A stretch of DNA of 32,251 nucleotides from Eubacterium sp. (lineage in GTDB: Bacteria > Bacillota > Clostridia > Lachnospirales > Lachnospiraceae): the NCBI GenBank assembly GCA_024683035.1, contig JAIKYQ010000185.1, positions 1 to 32,251 on the forward strand, in the 5' to 3' direction. Shown here piece by piece: positions 20,048 to 28,766 of this stretch; positions within the stretch are counted from its first letter, which is position 1; each line of letters opens with the position of its first letter. Below the pieces are notes generated by a model. It was not told where the DNA came from, made no database searches, and saw only the letters and a list, made by a program, of their open reading frames with translations. The position numbers and the translations under genes are program-made.

Positions 20048-21055
20048 TTATTCTTCTTTCATGGTTAAAAACAGCAGTTCCATCGTCAGGTCAAAATTGA
20101 CATTGGCCCGCAGGCGGTCTTCGGCCGTGTGGATCGCCTCCAGGATCCGCTCCAGTCCCTCATAGGAACTGACTGCCGCCCGTTCGCGGATCGCAGGTAC
20201 CTCTTCCTTAAAGATCAGACTGTCAATGTCCTGCGTGGCTTTATACATAAGCACGTCATGAAACCACATCAGATAGATATCGAAATAATCCTGTATGTTC
20301 TGCTTTTCCGCCGAAAGATCCCGGACGGCGTCCACCATCTCATAGATCTCTTTCTCTTTCGAATGCTTCATCTGGTACACGGCATTTTCGACCATGTCCA
20401 TAAAGTCTGCCGATTCCGCAATCTTTCTGGCCTTGCCCGGATTTCCCTGTGCAAAAGAGGTTTCGATTTCGGCCTGATAATCCGGCACATGCAGCCGGTT
20501 CATCAGAAACGACCGGATCTCGCTGTTGCTGACCGGCTTCAGCCGCAGCGTGACGCAGCGGGACAGGATCGTCGGCAGCAGCATTTCGGGATGATCCGCC
20601 AGAAGCAGGATGACCGCATAAGCCGGCGGTTCTTCCAGCGTTTTCAGCAACGCATTCTGTGCCTGCGGTGTCATTTTGGAAGCATCGTTGACAATGTAGA
20701 CTTTATACGGACTTTCATATGGCCGGATGGCCACGTCTCCCACGACCTGCCTGCGGATGTCATCCACGCTGACACTGCCCGGCTTATCGTGCTTGACATG
20801 AAGGATATCCGGATGATTTCCGGAGAGCGCTTTCAGACAGGACGGACACTGGCCGCAGGGATCGGTGCCGTGCTTTTCACACTGGAGCGTCATGGCAAAG
20901 GTTTCCGCCAGCTGTGTTTTCCCGGATCCCTTTTCTCCTGCCAGAAGATAGGCATGCGAAATCTGACCCTTACGGATCGCATTCTGCATATGCGTAATGA
21001 TGTCCGCATGGCCGATGATTCCGGCAAATCCTGTTAATTCCTCTGCTCCCTGCAT
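20048..21055 (-). CDS. holB: DNA polymerase III delta' subunit
   Basis: ISHAYLLAGEKGSGKTQLAETFA, CGQCPSCLKALSGNHPD, QNALLKTLEEPPAYAVILLLADHPEMLLPTILSRC; start at MQGAEELTGF is an estimate. Confidence 0.9.
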   Translation of the reverse strand: MQGAEELTGFAGIIGHADIITHMQNAIRKGQISHAYLLAGEKGSGKTQLAETFAMTLQCEKHGTDPCGQCPSCLKALSGNHPDILHVKHDKPGSVSVDDIRRQVVGDVAIRPYESPYKVYIVNDASKMTPQAQNALLKTLEEPPAYAVILLLADHPEMLLPTILSRCVTLRLKPVSNSEIRSFLMNRLHVPDYQAEIETSFAQGNPGKARKIAESADFMDMVENAVYQMKHSKEKEIYEMVDAVRDLSAEKQNIQDYFDIYLMWFHDVLMYKATQDIDSLIFKEEVPAIRERAAVSSYEGLERILEAIHTAEDRLRANVNFDLTMELLFLTMKEE

Positions 21056-21171
21056 GTCCTGCTGTTCCTTTTCCGCTGCCGTATGTGCTGTCTGCCTGTC
21101 TGTGCGTTTCTGTTCCGGCCGGTTTTTTCTCCGGCTGTGTCTGCTTTTCAGTGTATCATATTCTCCGTGAT

Positions 21172-21762
21172 CTACATAGACCCGCGGATGGTTTTTTTGA
21201 TCTCTTCCACGCATGCCGAAAGGGCACCGTTGTTGGCATAACGCCGGTCGATCCCTGCCTCTGCCAGTTTCTTTTCCGAAAAATCTTCCTCGTCTGCCAG
21301 ATACCGCCGGCATATTTCAGCATACTTCGGATGCGGCTGTTTTCCTTCCCGGCGCATGGCCCTCTCCAGGCGGATCCGGTCCTCTGCTTCAATATACAGC
21401 GGCACCAGGGCATCCTGCCCGAAATAAGAAACCAGCTGGCAATACGACTCCAGTGTGCCGATGCCCAGATAATCCCGTTCCTTCAGATCGATCTGCCCGT
21501 CATCCGCCGTGAAATACACCCAGGGACCGTACACGGTATCGTATACCCGTTCTTCGATCACCTGTCCGCTCCGCCGGAATTGTTCCAGACGATCCTCATT
21601 CACAAAGAAATACTCCCGCCCGTCGGCTTCCCCGTTCCGCATCGGCCTCGTGGTATACAGCACCAGAGAAAAAAGCCGCAGGTCCTGATCCTGCAGCAGT
21701 TCTCTGTAAATATGATCTTTTCCTGCGGCGCTCTTGCCCATGATATAAAAGATCCTGCTCAT
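21172..21762 (-). CDS. Guanylate kinase-like protein
   Basis: MSRIFYIMGKSAAGKDHIYREL, YTTRPMRNGEADGREYFFV. Confidence 0.85.
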   Translation of the reverse strand: MSRIFYIMGKSAAGKDHIYRELLQDQDLRLFSLVLYTTRPMRNGEADGREYFFVNEDRLEQFRRSGQVIEERVYDTVYGPWVYFTADDGQIDLKERDYLGIGTLESYCQLVSYFGQDALVPLYIEAEDRIRLERAMRREGKQPHPKYAEICRRYLADEEDFSEKKLAEAGIDRRYANNGALSACVEEIKKTIRGSM

Positions 21763-21798
21763 GGTGGAATTGTACCTTTCCTGTATACGGTTGTCAAA

Positions 21799-24021
21799 TT
21801 ACAAAAGCTCCGTCAGTGTTTCCAGCGACTCCACGGTCATATCCGGTGCATACGGGTATTCTGCCAGTTCTTCCCGCTTTGTTTCCCCTGTCAGGACAAG
21901 GATCGAAAGAGCCTTTGTTCCCTCTGCGACCGCAATGTCCGTATACATCCGGTCTCCGACAAAAGCAATCTCATCTTCGCGGCATCCGGTATGGCGGATC
22001 ACGTAGTCCAGTGTCTCCCGGGCGGGTTTGCCGAAATACCGCGGCAGCTGCCCCGTCGTTGCCTCCATCAGGGCCGCCATGGCGCCGCAGTCCGGCATCA
22101 TGTGTTTCCCTTCCACCGGGCAGACCTTGTCCGGATGCACGCCATAATAGACCGCTCCCTGTTCCAGGAACCGACTCGCTTTATCCAGCTTCTCATAGAC
22201 CAGCGTCGTATCAAAACCCAGGATCACAATATCCGGATCTTCCTGTACCAGACGGCAGCCGCTTTCACGCAGTACCTTTTCCAGGCTGGGCGTTCCGACG
22301 ACATAACAGGTATCGTCGGGATGTTCGGCACGCAGATACTCCGCTATGACTTCCGAAGACGTGTACATCTTTTCCGGCACCGTCGGAATCTGCATGCGCT
22401 CCAGTTTTTCCAGATAATCCTGCTTGTTTTTGGAAGAATTGTTCGTGAAAAACACAAACTGCCTCCCGGTTTCCTCTACCTTCTCCAGAAAGGCTCTGGT
22501 AAAGGGGAACAGTTCATTGCCAAGGTAGATCGTGCCGTCCATGTCCAGCACGAAACACCGGGTTTTTTCCAGCTGTTTCCGCAGCTGCTGCTTCTGATGA
22601 TCCCGATAGACGGGCTGTCCCTCTTCGAAATATTCTCTCGCCGCTTTGGCGAACCGTTCCGACAGATCCAGATCCCAGAGGATCTGCAGGACCGTATACC
22701 GGTCGCGCACCTCTTTGGCCACACGCACGGCTTCCTCCACCAGGCCGGTATGCAGACCGATCTGTTCCGGATTGACCGGCGCTCCTGCCGTCAGCAGGAT
22801 CTTCTCCGCTTCTTCCGGTGCCGGCAGGCTTTCCCGGATCAGCTGCCGGATCTCCGGCCAGGCCGCTTCCATAACAGCCAGCCGCTTTTGCCTGGCTGCC
22901 TCGTCGTTCTTGTGCGTTTTCTGTTCCAGCTGCAAGATCCCGTCCGCGGCTTCTTTGTATTCCCGGCGGATCTCTCTTTCCCAAAACGCCGGGTCATGCA
23001 GAGAATCCTCACCGGCACGAACCGTGCCGTCCTGCTGCAGCGCTCCGGCAGACTGCTTCAGTGCTTCAAAATCCGGCTCTTCTTCTGCCAGCATCTGATA
23101 CAGCTTCAGGGACGTGACCAGTCCGATGGCCACTTTGATCCCGTGGAGGATGGATTTGCGCCCTTCCATCTGATACCGCATTTCCCAGAAATGAGACAGA
23201 TGGTGCTCACAGCCGGAGGCTGGCCGGGAGTTTCCGGCAAAGCTCATGGCCAGCCCGGTCAAAACCAGTGCCTTGGTCAGTGCTTCCGCCGCTTCCGGAT
23301 CCTGCTGCCCCAGGCGCGCACTCAGGGCCTGCACCCTCTGCAGCGCCTCTTCTACCATCCGGGCAATCTCCCCGCAGTAATACTCTCCGTTGATCCGGTG
23401 TGCCAGCTTCCAGTCCAGCAGGCAGGTATACTTGCCCAGCGTATCGCCCAGACCGGCCGTGATCATCTCCAGCGGCGCCTTCGCCAGGATCTCCGCATCG
23501 CCGATGACCGCCACCGGTCCGTGTGTCTCCAGTGTGGTCTTCACATGATGCAGGACCAGTGCCGCGCCCGTGGACGTAAACCCGTCCATCGACGGCGCGC
23601 TGGCGAAAATCATATAGTCGACATGATTTTTCCAGCTGATGAATTTGCACAGATCGTTGATCGTGCCGGCACCGACCGCCAGCACCAGGTCTGTGTCCGC
23701 CGGGAAAGCCACCTCCAGCTCACCGACCGCAATTTCGTCGGGTACCAGATCGTCTTCTCTTTGAAACACCAGTTTTTCGCAGGCAACCTGCGCCTTTTCC
23801 AGCTCTTCCGCCGCCGCTTTTCCCGCTGCCTGCCAGGTATTCTGATCGGCAACCAGAAAAATCTTTGCATACCCCAGTTCCCGCACATGGGCGGCCAGAC
23901 GCTGCGTGGCGCCGCGGGCTATATCGATGCATTTTACGGTTGTCTCATGGATGCGTCCGCAGGAACAGCGGATCTGCTTCCCGATATACTGGTTGATATC
24001 TATCTGCCTGTACTCTGTCAC
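21799..24021 (-). CDS. Fusion: sn-glycerol-1-phosphate dehydrogenase (AraM-like) + HAD-IIA phosphatase (NagD-like)
   Basis: N-terminal AraM/G1PDH motifs AVGAGTINDLCKFISW, SAPSMDGFTSTGAAL, GCEHHLSHFWEM; C-terminal HAD-IIA motifs FVLDMDGTIYLGN, FFTNNSS, AFVGDRMYTDIAVA; one uninterrupted 740-aa frame. Confidence 0.92.
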   Translation of the reverse strand: MTEYRQIDINQYIGKQIRCSCGRIHETTVKCIDIARGATQRLAAHVRELGYAKIFLVADQNTWQAAGKAAAEELEKAQVACEKLVFQREDDLVPDEIAVGELEVAFPADTDLVLAVGAGTINDLCKFISWKNHVDYMIFASAPSMDGFTSTGAALVLHHVKTTLETHGPVAVIGDAEILAKAPLEMITAGLGDTLGKYTCLLDWKLAHRINGEYYCGEIARMVEEALQRVQALSARLGQQDPEAAEALTKALVLTGLAMSFAGNSRPASGCEHHLSHFWEMRYQMEGRKSILHGIKVAIGLVTSLKLYQMLAEEEPDFEALKQSAGALQQDGTVRAGEDSLHDPAFWEREIRREYKEAADGILQLEQKTHKNDEAARQKRLAVMEAAWPEIRQLIRESLPAPEEAEKILLTAGAPVNPEQIGLHTGLVEEAVRVAKEVRDRYTVLQILWDLDLSERFAKAAREYFEEGQPVYRDHQKQQLRKQLEKTRCFVLDMDGTIYLGNELFPFTRAFLEKVEETGRQFVFFTNNSSKNKQDYLEKLERMQIPTVPEKMYTSSEVIAEYLRAEHPDDTCYVVGTPSLEKVLRESGCRLVQEDPDIVILGFDTTLVYEKLDKASRFLEQGAVYYGVHPDKVCPVEGKHMMPDCGAMAALMEATTGQLPRYFGKPARETLDYVIRHTGCREDEIAFVGDRMYTDIAVAEGTKALSILVLTGETKREELAEYPYAPDMTVESLETLTELL

Positions 24022-24062
24022 GTTTTATTCTCCCGTTTTTCTGAAGGCGTTGTCTCGCCGGC

Positions 24063-24998
24063 TTATTTCAGGAATCCGTTGATGATCTGCTCTTCTGCTT
24101 CCTGCTCGGTCAGGCCGAGCGTCATCAGCTTGATGATCTGGTCGCCGGCGATCTTGCCGATCGCTGCTTCGTGCACCAGCGCCGCATCCACATCGTTGGC
24201 TTCCAGACCGGGCACGGCCAGAATGCGGCCCTGGTCCATGATGATGGAATCACATTCGGTATGGCCGGAGCAGGGCGCATTGCCGATGATCTTCGCATCA
24301 AATTTCTGGAAAGACCGGTCACGGGCTACCGAACGGGACACGACATCGGCCGTGGCCCCTTCGCCGTTCAGTTTCACCACATAGGTACTGATCGCCCGCT
24401 GTTCCCCGTGTGTCATCAGCCGTTCCCGGACCAGCAGTTTTGCCCCCGCCGCCAGTTCGGCCGTCGTATCGCGGGTCGTGTCATCCACACCTTTGATCTG
24501 CACCATTTCCATTTCCACGGTGCTGCCTTCTGCCTGATATACTTCCGTGCCGGGATTCAAAATGCGCTTGCCGCTGCCGTTTCCGGAGCCGTAATGCTTC
24601 TCCACATACTTGATCTTCGCGTTTTTTTCCACATAAAACCGGTGAATTCCGTCATGCTCGGAATCCTGTGCGCCGCAGTTATCGATGCCGCAGCCTGCCA
24701 CGATCACCACATCCGCGTCTTCGCCGATGTGAAAATCGTTATACACCACTTCTTTCAGGCCTGTCTTTGTCATCACGACCGGAATATGCACGCTTTCATT
24801 TTTGGTGCCCGGCTTGATATAGATATCCAGTCCGCTGCCGTTTTCCTTCGGCTCGATCTGGATATTGGCCGTAGACCTGCGCCCGGCCGACTCACTGTTG
24901 GAACGTATATTGAAAGCTCCTTCCGGAACCTTGTGCAGATCAGCGACTTCCCGCAGGATCCGCATCTGTATTTCATCCATACCCAGCATATTTGCCAT
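24063..24998 (-). CDS. SufB/SufD-family Fe-S assembly scaffold protein
   Basis: NDFHIGEDADVVIVAGCGIDNCGAQDSEHDGIHRFYVEKNA, GNAPCSGHTECDSIIMDQG, LVHEAAIGKIAGDQIIKLMTLGLTEQEAEEQII. Confidence 0.92.
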   Translation of the reverse strand: MANMLGMDEIQMRILREVADLHKVPEGAFNIRSNSESAGRRSTANIQIEPKENGSGLDIYIKPGTKNESVHIPVVMTKTGLKEVVYNDFHIGEDADVVIVAGCGIDNCGAQDSEHDGIHRFYVEKNAKIKYVEKHYGSGNGSGKRILNPGTEVYQAEGSTVEMEMVQIKGVDDTTRDTTAELAAGAKLLVRERLMTHGEQRAISTYVVKLNGEGATADVVSRSVARDRSFQKFDAKIIGNAPCSGHTECDSIIMDQGRILAVPGLEANDVDAALVHEAAIGKIAGDQIIKLMTLGLTEQEAEEQIINGFLK

Positions 24999-25072
24999 CT
25001 CTGTTCTCCTTTCAAACCGCGTCCGTCATATCCATGAAGCCTGGGAGGACGATCCGGTCTGTTTGTCTGTAC

Positions 25073-25801
25073 TCATTGCAGCTTATCACATCCTTTGACA
25101 GCTGAATCCGTGCCGATCAGTCCCGGAAGGATCTCGTTCTTGTCTCCTTCTTTCTCCAGGCGTCCGTCTTTCAGGACAATGATCTCATCGGCAATGTTCA
25201 GGATGCGTTCCTGATGCGAAATGATCAGGATCGAACTGTCTTTAATGTTATGGCGCATACTCTGGAATACTTCGATCAGATTCTGGAAGCTCCAGAGATC
25301 AATGCCGGCTTCCGGTTCGTCAAAAATCGACAGCGCCGTTGCCCGGGCAAGAACCGTTGCAATCTCGATCCGCTTCAGTTCGCCGCCGGAAAGGCTGCTG
25401 TTCACTTCCCGGTCAATATACTCATGTGCGCACAGCCCCACTGCCGATAAATACTCGCAGGCATCGGCCACGGAAGTACGCTTTCCTGTTGCAATACGGA
25501 TCAGGTCCAGTACCTGGATCCCCTTGAAGCGGACCGGCTGCTGAAACGCGAATCCGATCCCCATTTTAGCCCGCTCGGTAATGGATTTCTCCGTAATATC
25601 CTCCCCGTTCAGAAAGATCTTCCCTGAGGTCGGTTTTTCAATTCCGGCAATCAGCCGGGCCAGCGTAGACTTGCCGCCGCCGTTCGGCCCCGTGATCACG
25701 ACCAGTTTTTTATCCGGTATGGTCAGACTGATATCACGGATGATCTCTTTGTTTTTCCCTTCATCATCAACCAGAAAAGACAGGTTTTTTATTTCCAGCA
25801 T
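25073..25801 (-). CDS. sufC: SufC-type ATPase
   Basis: VVITGPNGGGKSTLARLIAGIEKPTSGKIFLNGEDIT, SSLSGGELKRIEIATVLARATALSIFDEPEAGIDLWS; paired with the SufB-like gene. Confidence 0.92.
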   Translation of the reverse strand: MLEIKNLSFLVDDEGKNKEIIRDISLTIPDKKLVVITGPNGGGKSTLARLIAGIEKPTSGKIFLNGEDITEKSITERAKMGIGFAFQQPVRFKGIQVLDLIRIATGKRTSVADACEYLSAVGLCAHEYIDREVNSSLSGGELKRIEIATVLARATALSIFDEPEAGIDLWSFQNLIEVFQSMRHNIKDSSILIISHQERILNIADEIIVLKDGRLEKEGDKNEILPGLIGTDSAVKGCDKLQ

Positions 25802-26010
25802 ATGTATTCTTCCTCCTGTTTTCTTGTATGAATTGTATCTATTTCCCTACGGGAAAGCAAGGATATCCCGTTCGATTTTCTCCTTTTCTTCTTCCTTTTC
25901 GCATTTTCCTGTGTTTTCTGCTATACTTTGGTCGGACTGCAAAAGCGCTGTCCCTGAAATGCCCCGTCTCCTGATGCATACGGACTCCACGGGTCCGATG
26001 AAAGGATCTT

Positions 26011-26778
26011 ATGCACAGCCACACCGACCAATCCGCCGCACCCCGCCGCTATGATACGATCGATGCCTTCCGGGGGATCACCATCATCAGCATGGTTTTG
26101 TTCCATTTCTGCTATGATGTCTTCATGGTTTTCGGCAGGGATCCCTCCTGGTACAGCCATCCCGCAAGCCGCCTGTGGCAGCAGTCGATCTGCTGGAGTT
26201 TTATCCTGATCTCGGGCTTTGTCTGGTCCTGGGGCCGGAAAAAAGCGCTCCGGCGCGGCATACTCATCAATCTCTGCGGCCTTCTGGTTACGGCCGTCAC
26301 GCTCCTGGCCTTTCCCTCAGAAGCGATCTGGTTCGGTGTCCTCAACTTTCTGGGCTGCGCCATCCTGCTGATGATCCCCCTTCGCCCTGCCGCGGAAAAA
26401 ATACCGCCTTATACAGGACTGGCCGTCAGTTTCCTGCTTTTCCTGTTTTTCCGGAATCTCCAGGCGGGGTTTGTCGGCTTCGGCTCCCGTATATTCTTCC
26501 GTATTCCGGACGTTCTGTATAATATAAAAATACTTACGCCGCTCGGTTTTCCTTTCCCGGGCTTTTATTCTGCTGATTACTTTCCGATCCTTCCCTGGTT
26601 CTTTCTGTATCTCTGCGGCTGGTTTATGAATCGGATCTTCCTGCGTCATCCTTCCTGGCAGCAGGCCATGCAGCATCGCATCCCGCTGCTGACCCCCCTG
26701 GGAAAAAAGAGTCTCTGGATTTATCTGCTTCACCAACCGGTCTGCTATCTGATCTGCCTGCTGCTTTTTTCCGCATAA
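26011..26778 (+). CDS. HGSNAT-like (DUF1624) membrane acyltransferase-domain protein
   Basis: RRYDTIDAFRGITIISMVLFHFCYDVF... LPWFFLYLCGWF... KKSLWIYLLHQPV. Confidence 0.82.
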   Translation: MHSHTDQSAAPRRYDTIDAFRGITIISMVLFHFCYDVFMVFGRDPSWYSHPASRLWQQSICWSFILISGFVWSWGRKKALRRGILINLCGLLVTAVTLLAFPSEAIWFGVLNFLGCAILLMIPLRPAAEKIPPYTGLAVSFLLFLFFRNLQAGFVGFGSRIFFRIPDVLYNIKILTPLGFPFPGFYSADYFPILPWFFLYLCGWFMNRIFLRHPSWQQAMQHRIPLLTPLGKKSLWIYLLHQPVCYLICLLLFSA

Positions 26779-26835
26779 TGCGTTCTCCCTTAAGCTGCCT
26801 TTTCACACACGGAACCTGCAGGATGCGAAAAATAT

Positions 26836-26870
26836 ACGGCCGGAGTCATCCCCGGCCGTTTCTTTATTCC
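26836..26870 (+). terminator. Rho-independent terminator downstream of the HGSNAT-like gene
   Basis: ACGGCCGG-(8 nt)-CCGGCCGT followed by TTCTTTATT. Confidence 0.75.
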
Positions 26871-26892
26871 GAATGAATCATGTATCTGTTTT

Positions 26893-27450
26893 TTAGTATC
26901 CCCAGTCCACATAGCAGTTTTCAGCGCCATAGGTGGCTTCTTCATAGGTATATCCCCGGTTCATCAGATCGGTAATCAGCGATTCTTTGGAATAATACCC
27001 GTGATCCAGCAGGTCGTTGGCCGCATCCACGACCTTTTCCTGCCTGGCCAGCGTCGCTGCATCCGACTCTTCTTTTGTAACTCCGACCGCTGAAATGGTG
27101 CCTTCCGGCAGCACTGTCGGTTTTTCTATTTCCGGAGTCGGTGTCGCTGCCGGCTGCCCGTCTGCCCCCTCTGCCTCCGGATCCTCCAGCGGCGTCAGCG
27201 CCGTGGTTTTTGCATTTTCATCCAGTACACTCTGTACTTCCGGCGAAGGTGTCGGTTCCGGGGTCGGAGTCGGTGTGGGTTCCGGAGTCGGTGTAACCGT
27301 GTCGTGTTTTTCAATCGTCACCTTTTTGGGCACAGTAAACTGATTCTCCAGCACTCCTTCCAGCTGATCAGAACAGCCGGACAGACAGCAGGAGATAACC
27401 AGCAGCATCACTATGCCTGTGCATATGCGCAAAAAGGCGGTTTTTCTCAT
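26893..27450 (-). CDS. Ltp-family lipoprotein
   Basis: MRKTAFLRICTGIVMLLVISCCLSGCS signal/lipobox, PTPEPTPTPTPEPTPSPE linker, C-terminal Ltp-like module AANDLLDHGYYSKESLITDLMNRGYTYEEATYGAENCYVDWGY. Confidence 0.82.
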   Translation of the reverse strand: MRKTAFLRICTGIVMLLVISCCLSGCSDQLEGVLENQFTVPKKVTIEKHDTVTPTPEPTPTPTPEPTPSPEVQSVLDENAKTTALTPLEDPEAEGADGQPAATPTPEIEKPTVLPEGTISAVGVTKEESDAATLARQEKVVDAANDLLDHGYYSKESLITDLMNRGYTYEEATYGAENCYVDWGY

Positions 27451-27652
27451 CTTCATTTCTCCGGACAAATCTTTGTCCTAACAGTTTACCACAAAATTCT
27501 CTTTCCTGATATCCCCAGTTTTAAACCTGTCCTTATCAGGGCTACAAGTCCGAGTTTACTCCAATTCTCTCCGTGCGTAAATGAAGAATTCCAGAAAAGT
27601 TTTACGCATTACAGAAATTCGTTCCTGCATTACAAAAAACCGGTTTCCGATA

Positions 27653-28087
27653 TTACAGAAAACGGCTCCCGAAACTCAGCGGGAACAGTTCTTCCAATGT
27701 ATAACAGCGGTATTCCTCTGTTCCTTTTGCCAGAATAACCAGGAAGTTTTCCGGATCACAGAATTCTGTCAGAACCTGCCGGCAGATTCCGCAGGGCGGA
27801 CAGAACTCTTCATTCTTCCCTTCCGGGCCGCCGACAATGCAGATAGCCAAAAACGCGGTCTTTCCTTCTGAAACAGCTTTGAACAGAGCCGTTCTCTCGG
27901 CGCAGTTCCCGGCCGGATAAGATGCGTTTTCAATATTGCAGCCGGTATAAACCTCTCCACCAGCGCATAAAACAGCTGCCCCCACATAGAACTTGCTGTA
28001 GGGGGCATAGGCCTTTTTCTGCGCTTCAACGGCCGCCTGTATCATCTCCCGGATTGTCTCCTTTTCTAACTGCCTGTCTTTTTTCAT
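27653..28087 (-). CDS. cdd: Cytidine deaminase
   Basis: AYAPYSKFYVGAAVLCAGGEVYTGCNIENASYPAGNCAERTALF, CPPCGICRQVLTEF. Confidence 0.95.
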   Translation of the reverse strand: MKKDRQLEKETIREMIQAAVEAQKKAYAPYSKFYVGAAVLCAGGEVYTGCNIENASYPAGNCAERTALFKAVSEGKTAFLAICIVGGPEGKNEEFCPPCGICRQVLTEFCDPENFLVILAKGTEEYRCYTLEELFPLSFGSRFL

Positions 28088-28168
28088 ATGTGTTCCCTTT
28101 CGACGGCTTCCTTTCTGCTCTTGTTTCCCTCTGTCCTTCCTGTGCCTGACACCTGCCCGGCCGGTCCA

Positions 28169-28663
28169 TTATCGGAAATCCTCCAGGATAACGCCCCAGG
28201 CTTCTGCCAGTTTGTCCATCCCCCAGGCCGCATTGGCAGGCGATGTCGACGGCAGACAGATCGCTTCTCTTCCTGTCTGCGGCTGACAGTACCGCGCGTA
28301 GATTTCCTGTGATTTCCGCCCGTTCGTATAAATGTGGCGAATATCTGCCGCGTCCAGGATCTCCCTCAGATCGTTCGGTTCTACATTCCGGATCGAACTG
28401 TCGCTGGAACCGGTAATATCACAGGCATGGATCGAATCCCAGGCGGCAATCCGGTTCCGTTCCAGAAACGCCGCTTTCTCTTCGACCGTGCCCGGCACTT
28501 CCTCTTCTTCAAACAACCGTGCCATCAGTCTCCAGAACCGGTTCTGCGGATGGCCGTAGAAAAACCGGCTTTCTCTGGATTTGACGGAGGGAAAACTGCC
28601 GAGAATCAGAATGCGGGAATCCGGCCGGTAAAACGGCGGGATCGGATGCACGATATGCTCCAT
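28169..28663 (-). CDS. Mug-like DNA glycosylase (DNA-deoxyinosine glycosylase type)
   Basis: RILILGSFPSVKSRESRFFYGHPQNRFWRLMARLF, AAWDSIHACDITGSSDSSI, LPSTSPANA. Confidence 0.88.
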   Translation of the reverse strand: MEHIVHPIPPFYRPDSRILILGSFPSVKSRESRFFYGHPQNRFWRLMARLFEEEEVPGTVEEKAAFLERNRIAAWDSIHACDITGSSDSSIRNVEPNDLREILDAADIRHIYTNGRKSQEIYARYCQPQTGREAICLPSTSPANAAWGMDKLAEAWGVILEDFR

Positions 28664-28685
28664 GTTTTCAGGCTCTCCTTTCCTG

Positions 28686-28766
28686 CATCGATGCCTTCTC
28701 GCGACTCTACTCCTTTTGCGCTGCCTTTTCGCTGCCTGGCTCCTTTGGCGCTGCCTTCTCGCGGTC
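28686..28766 (-). repeat. Imperfect 30-bp tandem repeat spanning the stop codon of the flavodoxin-like gene
   Basis: Minus strand GAGTACGACCGCGAGAAGGCAGCGCCAAAG / GAGCCAGGCAGCGAAAAGGCAGCGCAAAAG / GAGTAGAGTCGCGAGAAGGCATCG... Confidence 0.75.

Noticed and set aside
21085-24384. 1099-aa + strand ORF
   Set aside because: Antisense to the gmk-like, G1PDH-HAD and sufB genes, which have clear conserved motifs; its translation shows no recognisable domain. Long antisense frames are common in codon-biased, GC-rich genes.
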